This document shows, one piece after another, positions 12,701-24,600 of a stretch of DNA of 64,000 bases. A program made the position numbers and the translations under genes. The notes under the pieces are model-generated. The model was not told the origin of the DNA. It searched no databases and worked only from the letters and a program-made list of their open reading frames with translations. The first letter of the stretch is position 1. Every line of letters starts with the position of its first letter. This stretch comes from Phoronis australis (Eukaryota > Phoronida > Phoronidae), in the NCBI GenBank assembly GCA_002633005.1, contig NMRA01000208.1, positions 473,606-537,605 of the forward strand, read 5' to 3'.

Positions 12701-15700
12701 ACAACAAATGTGCTGCCAGGGTTGTTTATCATAGTAAATGGCAGAGAATATAATCCATCCAAAAATTAAAAGGCGTCGTCACTCAAATAAAAAATATTTG
12801 TGCCAAATTTCAGGAAAATCCATCGAGGAACTCCAAAGATACAGAGGCAAATGTGAAAAAAAACATGTTGCCATTAGCAAGCAAAGTAGTATTTCGATTC
12901 GTCCATCAGTTGTCAAGAAACAGGAATACGGTTGCCAAGTAGGGCTGTTCCGAATAACACAGTAACATTCAAATTTTGCTGTATTTACCCACAATGCCCC
13001 ACTATATGTCAAGCACTTTCGTTGCTTCAGCGTTTCTAAGCCATTGAAGTCACACGTGGTCTTTGTCAACTGCATTACTCTATTTGTCCTTACAATGCCG
13101 ACAAAGTATTAGCTTAGCCCATAGCATGTGGGAATGTGCACTAGACTTCGACAGGACAACGTTGGATAACTTGACAAATATTCGCGGAGATATGACGTCA
13201 TATCTCCAGTCGCGAGCAGTGTAAAAATGGCCGGTTGCCGATTTGGGCAACTGCATGAACGACTGAAAAAAGTTTGATTACAGGAGTATTTGTTGGACTT
13301 GAAGGAATTAAATAACGAAGAAAATAAATCTGAAACTAAATAAGGTGACCCATTCTGGTTGTTTTATTTACCTATCTATATAAGGAATTAAAGACATGGA
13401 TGGCCTCCTCAGGTGTCCCTCAATGCACAAAAGGTACTTATGGTAATATGACTGAAGGTTAAATCAGCATGAGGCATAATTCAAAGAAAAGCTTCAAGGG
13501 TTTGAAGGGCATATTGGTAGGCCACCCTCTCTACTGCTATAGTTGAGATGGTGTATACATGAACTTGTAAGTGAATATTCATTGAAAAAATCAGGTGAAA
13601 TTTTTTTGCTCATTGTACAGAATTTTTGCAGTTGTTGGCCCTACGATCACCCATTTTCTCATTTAACGTAACTTGTGTCACAGTATGGGAGGAATACGAA
13701 ATGGTAATTAATTTTTTGTTTGGTGAATAAGATCACCAATAGTTGAACAACAGCAACGTTGAAATTCGCCCAGGAATGCACCGCAAACAATGTGCTTCTA
13801 GAGTTGTTCATTTCTATCATAAAAATGGCCACTAGACGGCGAAACACAGAAAACAGAACATGCCATGGCTTCTTTAACAGAAAGCTATTTACCAAATTTC
13901 ATAAAAATCTGTCAAGGTACTTCAGAAAAAACAAAGGAAAATTGTAAAAAAATGAAATTGCCATTAGGAGGCAGAGTGTCCGCCTCAAAGTCGTCATCTA
14001 TTGTTAGGCTTCACATAAATACACTTACTAAATTTAATAAAGATCCTGCAGTAGGTTTAGGAGATACAGCTATGGCCGCAAAACAAAACAAAACCACCAC
14101 TAGGAGGTGCCACAGTAACCGAAGTTATCAGCCTAATCACCGTCTTCACACTGAGAACATATACACCAATTTTCAAAATCCTCCTTGGAATGGTTTGGGG
14201 TGGACGCCAAAAAACAGACTAAAAACGGTAAATATGGCAATTAGGCGGCACACAATACCTCGAATCCACCCAAAAATGGGAGGATAGCATCACCCCAATA
14301 ATACATGCCGATATTCCAAATTTCTAAAACTCCGTTGAGGACCTTTGAATATACTCCGATAAACATAAAAAACTAAAATTGTCACTAGGGGGGACACGGG
14401 TGGTCAGGTCCATGAGAAAGTAGTCATCGTTCGTTGTCAAAATCATATAAATGCACTTGCTAAATTTAGCAAAGATCCTGCAAACTGTTTAGCAAAAATG
14501 GCCACTAGGTGGCGCAAAATACCTCGAATCCATCCGAAAACCGGATGATAAAGTCATCTCATCAATAGATGCATATATTCCAAGTTTTATGAAAATATGA
14601 TAAGGACCTTTAAAGATACAGATGTAAACGTAAAAAAATAAAATTTCCACTAGGAGACGCACTGGAAGTTCAATCCATGCAAAAGTCGTCATCGTCCGTT
14701 GTCAACATCATATAAATACACTTGCTAAATTTAGTGCAAAACCTATAAATGGCTTAGAAGATATAGCCATGGGCACAAAAAAAAAACAAAACTGCCACTA
14801 GGAGGTGCCACAGTACTCAAAGTTGTCCAAAAATCATCCTCAGCCATCCTCTTCATAGTAAGAAAAATTTGTGCCAATTTTCACATTCATCTTTAAAGTG
14901 GATTGGTTGACAGAGTGGTGGGTGCCAAAAAACAGGCTCGAAAACAGTAAAAATGGCCACTAGGTGGCGCAAAATACCTCGAATCCATTCAAAAACGGGA
15001 GGACAGCTAGCATCATCTCACCAAAAGATGCCTATATTCCAACTTTTATGAAAATACAATGAGAACTTCTGAAGATACAGAGATAAGCGTAAAAAATTAA
15101 AATTCCCACTAGGAGGCACACTAGTATTCGGAGAGGTCCGAAATTCGTCGCCATCCATCGTTTGCTTCATAGGAACACAATTGCCAAATCTCATCAGGAT
15201 CCAGTGAGGGTTTAGGAGACACTGTGAGTGGACGCCAGATGCCCGAACAGACAGAGATGATGGCAATATGCGATCACATATAAATATGTGGGCGCATAAA
15301 AAGGTTGGTTAAAATTTACGTTGTTTTGTTAACGTGTAATTTTTTTTCTTGCAGTGCAAATTGTTATCAACGTGAACATGATTGTTGAAGTTTCGTGGTT
15401 TTTTAAGTTCACGTGATCTTGAGATGAAGCAACAATTCAAGTTCATATACAGTACTGTCTAAGGGGCAAACTGAATCTATGACAGATTGCTTTGCTTGAA
15501 CTTGGACTTGCACTTTATCTGAAAATCGTGTATGCTGGAATTTGGAATTTAGTGTTCATTAATTTAATTGTGGTGTAAGTAGTTAAGTTGGCCTAACTTG
15601 GAATTACATATTCATACAGCAATCAGCAGATTTTTTGTTCATGAAAATTGTAATTGGCCCACTTCTTTATTTGAACCAGTATTATATGTAGTGTATTGGG

Positions 15701-16159
15701 GACGATCAGAAGCTGAGGACTCCTGTGATTTGAACTTGTCAATAAGTGAATATGGTTTATTATAGTTTGATTAAAATCCTAATAAACAAACAAATGTCGG
15801 CAGATGAATGAACATCATTTTAATTTTAAGAACCTGAGATTCACTTTAATGCAAAGAAAATTGTTATCAACGAAACGTGATTAGGCTACTTGACAGTTCA
15901 AGTTCATGCATACGAGTTCTTGACATCAAGCAGAATTCCAAGTTCAAGCAGAGCCAAGGTCATAGATAACTGTTCAATGACTTTCGGTAAACAACTCCGG
16001 TAATTTCACGGAAACAAATTAACTATGAAACAAAGCAGGTAAACTTACATGTGGATTGTCGCTGACTTGTTGAAACTGTTTAGACAGATTTGTCTTCAGA
16101 GTAGCGCGATACTTCAAAACACCTCGTAAAATTTTCTCAATGCCGCTTGCTACCGCCAT
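9777..16159 (-). CDS. CAHbeta: Beta-class carbonic anhydrase, complete, four coding exons
   Basis: Beta carbonic anhydrases interconvert CO2 and bicarbonate with a zinc ion; they occur in bacteria, plants and many invertebrates but not vertebrates. Coding exons, in gene order, are 16159-16049, 12509-12285, 10674-10441 and 10013-9777 (111, 225, 234 and 237 bases). All junctions are phase 0 and GT-AG, giving 268 aa. Zinc ligands and the catalytic dyad are present: Cys45, Asp47 and Arg49 in CMDSR, then His108 and Cys111 in CGHSDCK. Other family blocks are MFVVRNAGNLIP, AYIDPENKFSI and the C-terminal MFFDIYSGDMY. Length and block order match the insect enzyme (about 255 aa). I chose the ATG at 16159 because it aligns with the family start and has G at -3. 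An in-frame ATG at 16210 would add 17 residues. No signal or transit peptide is obvious; some relatives are mitochondrial. Confidence 0.96.
10221..10335 (+). repeat. Dispersed short repeat, copy 1 (retroposon-like)
   Basis: The block CATTGCACTGATCACCTGGA followed by TTTTTATGCTTTAT is shared with copies at 50785-50911 (+) and 60312-60440 (-). This copy is the most diverged and lies in an intron of the carbonic anhydrase. Confidence 0.7.
10371..10420 (-). repeat. tRNA-derived fragment (TPC-arm-like)
   Basis: Read on the minus strand, GTGTGTTCGAGTCCCATTGG resembles a tRNA T-arm with an internal B box, followed by an acceptor-like GGCGCAC. The D-arm half is not recognisable, so this looks like a tRNA-derived SINE remnant, not a working tRNA gene. 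Confidence 0.35.
11590..12125. other. Intronic segment with clustered GGACGCC motifs
   Basis: GGACGCC occurs about six times between 11620 and 12120 with further near-copies (GGATGCC, GGACACC). The segment is flanked by partly matching stretches (GATATTTGCACCCA near 11529 and 12185). It lies in the anhydrase intron between exons 2 and 3. Confidence 0.45.
12690..12930 (+). mobile_element. Degenerate fragment of the CTCF-motif repeat family
   Basis: It shares order and wording with modules at 13690-15305 (AATCCATCCAAAAA, GCCAAATTTCAGGAAAATCC, AAAGATACAGAGGCAAA). The motif core is decayed (GCCATTAGCAAGC). It lies in anhydrase intron 1. Confidence 0.55.
13186..13207. promoter_or_regulatory. 22-bp perfect palindrome centred on a CRE (TGACGTCA)
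   Basis: The two 11-bp halves (GGAGATATGAC and its complement) are exact inverted copies; the centre is the CREB/ATF site TGACGTCA. CGCG lies just outside on both sides. About 20 bp downstream is an ATG in the YY1-like context AAAATGGCCGG. Confidence 0.6.
13227..13343 (+). pseudogene. Small reading frame interrupted by one TGA
   Basis: ATG at 13227 opens 16 codons to TGA at 13275-13277. The same frame then stays open for 21 further codons to TAA at 13341-13343, and the second half has a helix-forming, acidic-lysine composition. AATAAA near 13322 overlaps it. It is preceded by the CRE palindrome and lies antisense in anhydrase intron 1. It could be a decayed retrocopy, part of a mobile element or chance. 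Confidence 0.25.
13690..15305 (+). mobile_element. Dispersed non-coding repeat with ten tandem modules, each with a CTCF-like core
   Basis: The array has modules of about 120-160 bp. Each carries a variant of CCACTAGGTGGCGC at about 13828, 13960, 14098, 14237, 14381, 14501, 14647, 14794, 14955 and 15104. Between cores come recurring phrases: AATCCATCCAAAAACGGGAG, TTCCAAATTTTATGAAAAT, GACCTTTGAAGATACAGAG and ATATAAATACACTTGCTAAA. The right end has a GGACAGA-type stretch, then the hairpin CACATAT-AA-ATATGTG (15275-15290) and GGCGCATAAA. No protein is encoded. The layout (non-repetitive left end, tandem core, terminal hairpin) recalls Helitron-like non-autonomous elements of other invertebrates, but no CTRR terminus is seen, so the class is unproven. 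It lies in anhydrase intron 1. Confidence 0.8.
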
Positions 16160-17594
16160 CTCTTCGACTTGACCACCCTGATCGTGGTTCTGTGTCCTCA
16201 GTGATTCCATCCGGGTCAGGGCGCGATTGTCTTGCTGACTTCCGCTGTTTTTGTACGCTGGTCTTACACCCAAAGACGCTACGGTCTCTGTTACACCTCT
16301 CTGATGAATTTGCCAGCAAACGAATCCTTACGAAGTGACCAAGTCGGTTCACCAAGTCTTGAAAGCACAGCGTTTCGAAATTTCCTTTCTCAGTATTAAA
16401 ATCCCATTTCCGATTGTTTATCTCTGACCCTAACCAGACCGTTTCTTACGGTACTCTTCTGAACTTGTCAATCTCACGTTTCAAGGCGGAGCACCTGTTG
16501 GGTCAATGACAACGTCATATGACCTTTGTCCTATTTTTGTATTAAAAATATTCCGCCATTTCCACGAGCTCGCTGCCGAAGGAAATTCTTCGTTACCTGC
16601 TAAATTTTAAAATCGGAGCGCTATTACTGTAAAATTCTCTTTGAAATTGCACGGCCATTTATCAGTGTCTACAGGTTATTTGTTGTCGTATTTTGGGTGA
16701 GTTGTGTTCGAGAAAAGCATGAAAATTTCGGTCTTTGAAATCAACTGTTACAGACATTCGGTTTGGTAGCCTACTGTCTTTTTCCCCACTTCCTGCCTCA
16801 AATGTCATTTTATGTTGACACTGGTATTTCGCTGCTGTTGTTTAAGGCCATCCAGTTTATTGAAGCTGTGTTTTTAGAGCACAAGTTCCTATGTCGTTTT
16901 GTTCCGTTGTACGTAAGTCGTAAATATTGAATAAGCACAGTTGGTGAGATGTTCAGAGGAGGGCAGCGTTGGTAATCCACATTCCGCATTGTTAACAGGT
17001 GATAATTTTTTTGTGAAAAATGATTAAAACACAGATTGCTCAACAACCTCAGACTTATCTATCAGTAGTTGTATGAAGATTGGTTTTGTACTGAGGGTAT
17101 CCAAGGCTAATCTATCAATAAACTGTCCTTTTTTGATGCTCTTGTCTTTGTAATTTTGCATATTTAGGACAAATATGAAAGGGTAGTAATTGCTGTTTTT
17201 GACAATATATTTTACAATCTATTATTAGCAGGTTGAGGTAACTGTTGCCAGGTAACTGTTGTCAGGTAAAAGACGAGTAAACAGCGAGGTCACTCTTCAA
17301 AATGGCTTCCAGGATGCAGTTTTCAGTAATTAACAACCAGATTGCCCGTTTCAATTAACGTAATATATACATTATAAATAAAGGAAGCAAATCAACTGAG
17401 CAGTCCCATTATGGGCCATCACCTCTTTGTGGCATTCACAGGCGATGTTTTGACTACGGTATGCTAAAATTTAAAACCACCAATTTCCATCTGTCTTTTA
17501 TTATCCACAGTGAAGTTGAACATGATAAAATAGTTGTAGGATAAACTACAATGCTGATGAGTGACCCATACATTGGTGTCTAATCATTTTACAG
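16160..17594. promoter_or_regulatory. Divergent intergenic region between carbonic anhydrase and SAP30L
   Basis: The two start codons face away from each other 1.44 kb apart. CpG dinucleotides are more frequent around 16140-16620 than nearby. The SAP30L ATG is preceded by an acceptor at 17593-17594, so its 5' UTR begins upstream in this region. No TATA box or start site can be assigned by eye. Confidence 0.5.
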
Positions 17595-17602
17595 ATCAGA
17601 CC

Positions 17603-20007
17603 ATGAATGGGTATGGTATGGAGGATGACTCTCGCTCACATGGTCAAACTTGCTGTTTGTTAGAAGACAATCACCGCTGCCAACGGCCGGCGGGTAATGC
17701 TAGTTACAGCAAGAAAATACAGAAAATTGTCTCGCAGAGGAGACTTCGGTTGAATCTTGATAATAGTGTAAGTGAACTTTTCAAAAATGTTTAAAAGTGC
17801 TTTTGTATATGTCTGTGTGTTTAGATCAGCACAATATAAATCACTTTGAATGGAAGTGGCATTTTTAGTCCCAGCTGTATGTATTGTACTAATTATTTTG
17901 AACATTGTACAAGACGAATAGATTTGCCTCCCTTTTTGTTCACAATGTGCAGGGAAAATTGTTGCTAAATAATTTGCGTGATTTTCTTTACTTTGATCAG
18001 TGCTGGTCAGTTTAAGTGTATGCCAAATAGGGACTTCAAATATTTTTCCTCGATGAACATTGAATTGAACTATTAGTGGAGATGGTCATTTGCTTGCAGG
18101 TGAGACATATTTACATCTGTGATTACCACAAAGACCTGATACAAAGTGTGAGGAACAAAAGGAAAAGAAAAGAAAGCGAAGGCGATCACTCTCCTGATGA
18201 TGATCTGCCAGAAATTGGGGTGCGTATACCAAGCTTATTCGATTACTTTTGTGTGTTTTTGACCACATTCAAATCATGTCTAGTATTTCTGTACCATCAG
18301 TGAGAGTTTACCAGCACACAACTCTGAGGTAACCGTGGTTAATGTCACACCCAGTCTGTCAATCAACTTGCATGGAAAGGCGGTACCAATGTGTTAATCC
18401 ACTGACTCACCACCACAGATTAGTAAAGATTCTGAATTTGGATTTTAATTCTTTGTCATATTTTGACATAAATTTTTTTGTTACATAACTGACAGACACA
18501 TCCCCATAACACACCCTCCATGCACACAACACAATTACCATGTAAAGAAATCTCCCCACTTTTGCTGGACTTATAATTAGATTTTTATTTTGTAATATAT
18601 TTCTAGTTCCTTTTTTTAAAATGATTTCAGATGGTTGTTGGAAATTTAGTTAGATTCCTGAAATAGATGATGCTTTTGTCTAAAAGTACGGTAAAGTCTC
18701 ACCAATTTAGGACTCAATATGGCGGACAAGTGAAATTTATGTTTTCATTTGTTTAATAAAAGATAAGTAGCACCAAATAGATGCTGTACCATTTTAGCTT
18801 TCCATGCCATAGCTACCTTCGGACATTGTTTCCAGTAACTGTGGACAGTCAAAATAATAAGCGTTTGAAAAATGAAAAAAAAACAATTTTGGCAATTATT
18901 TTTGATATTGGTGAGATTTTACCTTAAATATTTAGTTGAACTTCTCATTATGTCTTTTTGGTTCACCAAATAAAACTGTTTGAATGTCTATTAAGGACAC
19001 CTCTCATTTTTTGAGTTCTTAAAAAACACACTATTTTGTTCCAAAACACAGGACAAAGCCAAAATAAATGTGCCATCGACTCATTTTGGGAAATGTTTCC
19101 ATTATTTTTTATCTGCTGTCAGAAAAGTTTTATGCATATCTATGTGGTAAGATTAACATCACCCTCTTTATGCATATCTATGTGGCTATAGATTATCATC
19201 ACTCTTTTTGAAAGTAACTTATTTTGCTTTTCAGCTGGACTTCTTTCAAATTCCTGTAAATACCCTCAGAAGATACAAACGTCATTACAAGTTACAAACA
19301 CGCCCAGGACTCAACAAGTCACAGTTGGCAGACGTAAGGAGCTGTTTAACAGTTAGCCAGTAAAAAGATAAGGCCAAATGATAATTTTGCATATATGTAT
19401 GAAATTGACTTTATTTGCAAAAACGAGATAATTTAATCAAAATGAGTTGTATTCATTAAGGGCATTGTGGTAACAGTCAATTACAAAAGCTCCTCAGTTT
19501 GATCAGTTTGAGAACCAGTTTTCTCCACTGAATTACGGACATTAAAGTGGTTCTCAAAATTTGGGACTGTTGTCGTTTTTTGGTGTAAGTTTTATAGCGT
19601 GTGTTAATTATACAAAATTCAGCTCTTGCTGAAAATTCTTTCAAGCTCTTGATTTTTTTAATTTTAAATCATTACATTGTTTGAATCCAAGTTATCAAGG
19701 AATAGTATGTTGTTACAACTGCTATTTGTTTTAATATTATTATTATTGCTTTTATATTTGAATTTGGCTTGTATTGGACATGATTGTGGTTCAAGTTTCT
19801 GTGAGTATCAGCCAAAACATGCACATTATGGTTTTGTTTTGAGATGTTTCACACACTAACTTGACTTTTTGTGTTTTATTTCAGTCAGTATCTCGCCACT
19901 TCAGAACAATACCAGTGTCTGAGAAAGAGATTGTCACTTTCTTCATATACATGGCCAAGAACCATAAGAGTCGCTTTGACCAGAAACACTTGGATGAATC
20001 AAGATAG
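17603..20007 (+). CDS. SAP30L: SAP30L-type Sin3A-associated protein, complete, four coding exons
   Basis: SAP30/SAP30L bridge DNA, phosphoinositides and the Sin3-HDAC corepressor in the nucleus. Exons are 17603-17767, 18100-18219, 19235-19333 and 19885-20007 (165, 120, 99 and 123 bases). All junctions are phase 0; donors are GTAAGT, GTGCGT and GTAAGG. The product is 168 aa (human SAP30L 183). Residues 17-65 form the N-terminal zinc-binding module ([18 protein letters not shown] then CDYH; ligands Cys17/18, Cys26, Cys62, His65). A basic nuclear-localisation/lipid-binding stretch RNKRKRK follows at 73-79. The Sin3-interacting C-terminal half contains [18 protein letters not shown] and SRHFRTIPV. 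The start [11 protein letters not shown] matches the family start, and the ATG has A at -3. The 5' UTR exon joins through the acceptor at 17593-17594. Confidence 0.97.
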
Positions 20008-21595
20008 AATGAGACTGCTTTGGTACTGAACCTATTGTTAATGTTAACTGTTTGTTTGTGTTGCTGATTCAGACTTGGTATTTCAGATGACAACCAGTGT
20101 CTGAGCATACACGTTGGGTGTCATTCACTTTTGCTGGGTGTTTCTCTGGCTTGGAGTTTCTCTGGCTTGGAGTTTCTCTGGCTTGGAGTTTCTCTGGCTT
20201 GGAGTTTCTCTGGCTTGGAGTTTCNGGGGGGGGGGGGGGGCAACTTTTCCTCATTTCATTTTCATCTAAGGTAAGAAGACTTGGGAAGTTGAAGTTCATT
20301 AAGACTTGCAGATGTAGATTTTATGTAAGGCCAAATCTTGACTTATATTAAGGGCCAGGTGCACAAGTTGGAACAATTGTACAATGTGTCTGAGGTGAGC
20401 AAAAATTGGACTTCTGCATGTCTGATGCGAGTTTTAGTGTATATTGTTGCCAGCATTATGCACTGTAACTGTGGGATCGCTCTGTTTGACTGTCGGTGAT
20501 TTCACAAAATTTTTCATGTGACAAGGCAAGTTTTATGCCCATGTAAAAACGGTACATGTTATGTCTGATGATGCTTATTTTTGTAGACATTCTCTAGTCA
20601 ATGTAAAGATCTGCTTGTATTGTGTAACACTCTGGACAACTTCAACTGTGTTCGGTAGACAAGGTTTTTTCACTGGAAAAGTAAGATCTCGCAAGACAAA
20701 ATCACACGAATGAAATGTGAGTGTGCGACAAGAGCTTACTATCCTGTCCTAGCAAAATGGCCACCACTGTAGTGATTGGTTGGCAAGGTTGGAGCATTGA
20801 GTTATGGTGTTTCTGTTCAAGCAAATGTCTTGCGGTTTACGGACCTCAACCCGGTCTTGGATGTTCTTCTTTGTTTTACCCATAGTTAAATACTCAAGGT
20901 CAAGATTGCGGTCGTTGCTACGCCTGTCATTGTGTTTAGCCAAGGTCGTGACTCTTGCTCATCTGCAAATCTAGTTTGTGATTGCTTGTATTGGTCAGAC
21001 GTATTCTAGGTCACGATTCATTTATTCATCCGAGTTCTGTCATAGATTGTAACCAAAGTAATTAAAAGGTAAAAATTCTCCAATTTCGGACAGCTTCTAG
21101 AATTTGGGACGTGGAAACTCGTGCTTAAATTGAATTTTCTCGATTCTGAAATTGGCACAGGGGTGATTTTTTTCCTTATGCCATAGTTTTCAAATATTGG
21201 ACTACGTGTTTCAATCTGCAGAATGGGCAATTTTGATGACTTTCCAGTGATTCTTGAATTTGGGACAGCCAATATTACTTATTTCTCGAATTTGGGACAA
21301 GCTCCGACCTTGAGTAAAACAAGTTTTCCATTGTCCACTGTGCAAACTGGAGAATGTTTACCACAGCAACTTCTCTTCTGACATCTAATGTTCTAAGCGC
21401 TTGTGCTACTTTTTTGGTTGGTATTTCGTCTGTCTGCAAGTCAGGTTGTAAGACATTTGAGACAACTTGGCTTTTCACTTGTGTATCAAGCTAACACCTG
21501 CATGAACTATGATAATGCACTTATTTTGCTGGTTCGAGACGTGCATGATTTGTGGCTGTTGTTTCTCTACTGCTAGCATGTGTAATAATGAAAAT
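20008..21595 (+). other. SAP30L: Probable 3' UTR of SAP30L
   Basis: No splice-bounded open frame follows the TAG at 20005-20007. The stretch contains a 16-bp tandem repeat with an assembly N (20144-20240) and ends at the AATAAA at 21596. Confidence 0.4.
20144..20240. repeat. 16-bp tandem repeat ending in an N and a G run
   Basis: About five copies of CTCTGGCTTGGAGTTT run up to the undetermined base at 20225, then 15 consecutive G. The break suggests an unresolved or collapsed repeat in the assembly. Confidence 0.8.
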
Positions 21596-21601
21596 AATAA
21601 A
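21596..21601 (+). other. SAP30L: Candidate poly(A) signal for SAP30L
   Basis: AATAAA in AATAATAAATATCATC, about 1.6 kb after the SAP30L stop, followed by a GT-rich stretch (GGTGTCTCTGTGTTTG). Confidence 0.4.
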
Positions 21602-24600
21602 TATCATCGGTGTCTCTGTGTTTGTTTCTGCATATACTGAATCAATTTTTGGCAAGTTGCCTAGTCAGAGTCTGAAAATATTGTAGACCAGGAATATCTC
21701 CAAGATTACTAAATCTCGGTCTTTAAACACATGTCCTTGGATCATACTGAACCCCAGGTCGATTTCACCCAATCCTTGTCCTGTCACCTGCTAATGCATC
21801 ATTGACATCAAAGTTGAGAGATAAAGGCAGGAAGCCATTAAAAACCGATACGCCCTCTACAGTTACATTTTGAATGTTAGGGTTCTTGGGTTTTCTTTCT
21901 CCATAGTTGCCACGTGATTCGCTATAAGCGTAGGTCACGCTTGCTGCTATAGCAAGAGGGTTTTCACTAAAATCTTACTCACCATGAAGTATGACAGTGC
22001 AAGAAGTTCAGACAATGATTGAAACCTAAGTCGCATTGAAACTGGAATATGAGACTTTATTGAGTAAACATATAAGAAATCATCCAGAATTCTCAAAAAT
22101 ACTGTAAAACGTGAAGTAGTATAATAACACATGGCCTCACAGTTCTTCAGTTCCTGTTGCCCAGCTCTTTTTGACAGATGTTAGCAATTTAATTGCTGCC
22201 TCTGCAACGTGTTCAGTGATCACCTGGCACTTGAAATGAAATGTGTGTTATAAACTAGGCAACTTACTCTGTTGCCGGCTGAGGGAACTTACAGAACTGC
22301 CAGGCGCCCTTAATAACTTGTTAATAATCAAATTGACAAATAAAAAATCATGAACATTTTAAACTTAGTTCTAAATAATGGCATAAAGCAACTGCCCACA
22401 TCCACCGCGCCTTAATATATAACAATGTCAACTTACCCATTCGGGATAGAACTATCAAAATAGAGCAACATCAAAACAAAAAATCTCACATATTTAAAAC
22501 CCGATGTACAGCAACTGCTACAGGTGTAAAGCAGTCAACTTGGCTGGTTCTATTGTAGTGTAATCGCAAATCTGCATACCACGGTAACGTTGAAAAACTG
22601 ACCAGGAAGCTCCAAGAGGATACGATCTGATCAGCGTCCAAGAGAGGAAATATTACGCCATTATGATTGCGGGCAAAATATAGCATTGCAAAATATCATT
22701 CAGTATATAATTGTATATGAAAAGTGTCAATTAATAATAAAGTATGTCAAAAACAAATAATAAAGGAATAGACACGTAAAAGAAAACCTCTTCACCGAAC
22801 ACAGGCAAAAATGCGAGACAAATGGGCAAAGGAATAATACATCAGCTACGGCTTGATTTGAAATAAAGAAAACAATAAGGGTATTTAACACACTAGAACT
22901 ACTCTTAACTCTACTTTATACTATTCTACCAAATGGCTAAAACGAAAATTTACATTCCTTACAGTATAGTGGAATTAAAGCACCAGGCACTCCCTGAAGT
23001 CTGCACGGTATGTTTTGGACACTTTCGACCTAGAACATTGGTACAAGCGTTTGGAAGGTCCACTAACAGGCCTCAAAATAACCTGTCTTGCCCGGAATTG
23101 GGCACATTGCTAGGAAATGAATGTTTTTTCACTAGATAAGCATAAGAATATCCATAACAAGGCCGTACAGACTTCAAGTTTCAAAAACCAACAAAGTACA
23201 TTATGCAACCCATAAGACCAGAGGTGCATGACCTCGAATAAACACCCTGCACATTACTGCTGTTTTTTTACAAAATACACAACCATAACACAGCAGACCA
23301 TAAACATGGAAGTGTTATACATGCAGGACTACCAACTGCAGTCCCGCAGAACATAAAACTGATAACGGCGGCCTTAAAGAATAAATCGTGAACTGAAGCA
23401 AAAATAAACGAACGCCACGTGAAATCAAACTCGAGTCACGACGCAGAACACCAAGCGAACGTAAGACCTAAAGCAAAACCAAATATGTCCTTAAAATCAT
23501 AACATTGTAAACAAGACTTCGAGCAATCGTCATGGACAATGGCTGAAAAGACGCTTCCGTTAATAAAGCATACATGGTACACTACAGTACTAAACAACCT
23601 GTCGCCTCATATGCACTAGTTTTCACACGCAAACATTATCACTATATAAATCAAAGCATGCTGGATTGTCCTCAACCACCAAAAGATCACTCCTGTTACA
23701 AAATGGCTTTTAAACAGATTCTAGTCAACTGGACGGTCCTACAACCGCCCGTGGCTCGATGGAGTTGAAATAAAGTAAAACTGAAAACAAATTTAAACAG
23801 ACTTTCTTGGAAAATTTGTAACAATGACCAACGGTCATCAAAAACCATCAAACAAAAACTGCTCAAAAGGGAGCGTCTGACCCAACAGGTGCTACTCTTG
23901 TGGGTTATTTATTGCTATTGTCATCCAAGGATAAAGAACTGTGGCAAAAAACACTATGACTTGTTTCAGTAGAAAAAATTCAAAATGGATGAATAGCACT
24001 TGAAATCAAAATACCACAACACAATCAATACTGAAAAATCAAAAAAGCCTTTGGCTACTGCTTTCAACAAAACACCGTTTATGATCTGTAAAAAAGAGTA
24101 ATGTTAGCAAATTTGGAAGATGCGTCAAAAGACAAAAATCAAGAAAAATATGAATACATGTATATAGAGAGAATACCTGCCATGCTAACTAGCCCCTAAA
24201 TAGTTATCCAAAAGATCTTTGAGTAATTTTGAATATTATGGCTGAAATACACCTACAACTACTGAATAAACATAAGGCACAATAACAATATAATTGGTCA
24301 TGTGACTAGATGAGCAATTTGCATAAGTAGACACGCCTTTATAGACAATACCCAGTACACTTTTGATATTTGACGCTATAGATTGGAGATCTTGCTTACA
24401 GGAATAAAACTGTGACTATTACTTCGTAATCAATAAGGGGATATAATTAAAAATAACCTAATAAACATATTGCAGGCAATTGTAAAATGACACCCATACC
24501 TTGCTGTTAGCAGTCCATTATTTTTATAGTTAACTGACATGCAACTTATATATAACTGAACTGGTTCAGAATTTGGATTTAAGATTACCAATTGTGGCGA

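Noticed and set aside
13865-14287. 140-codon plus-strand frame in the repeat array
   Set aside because: It runs across non-coding repeat modules; the frame is not preserved between modules.
15245-15303. Helitron terminus
   Set aside because: A hairpin is present near the end, but no CTRR end or A/T target site could be shown, so the class was left open.
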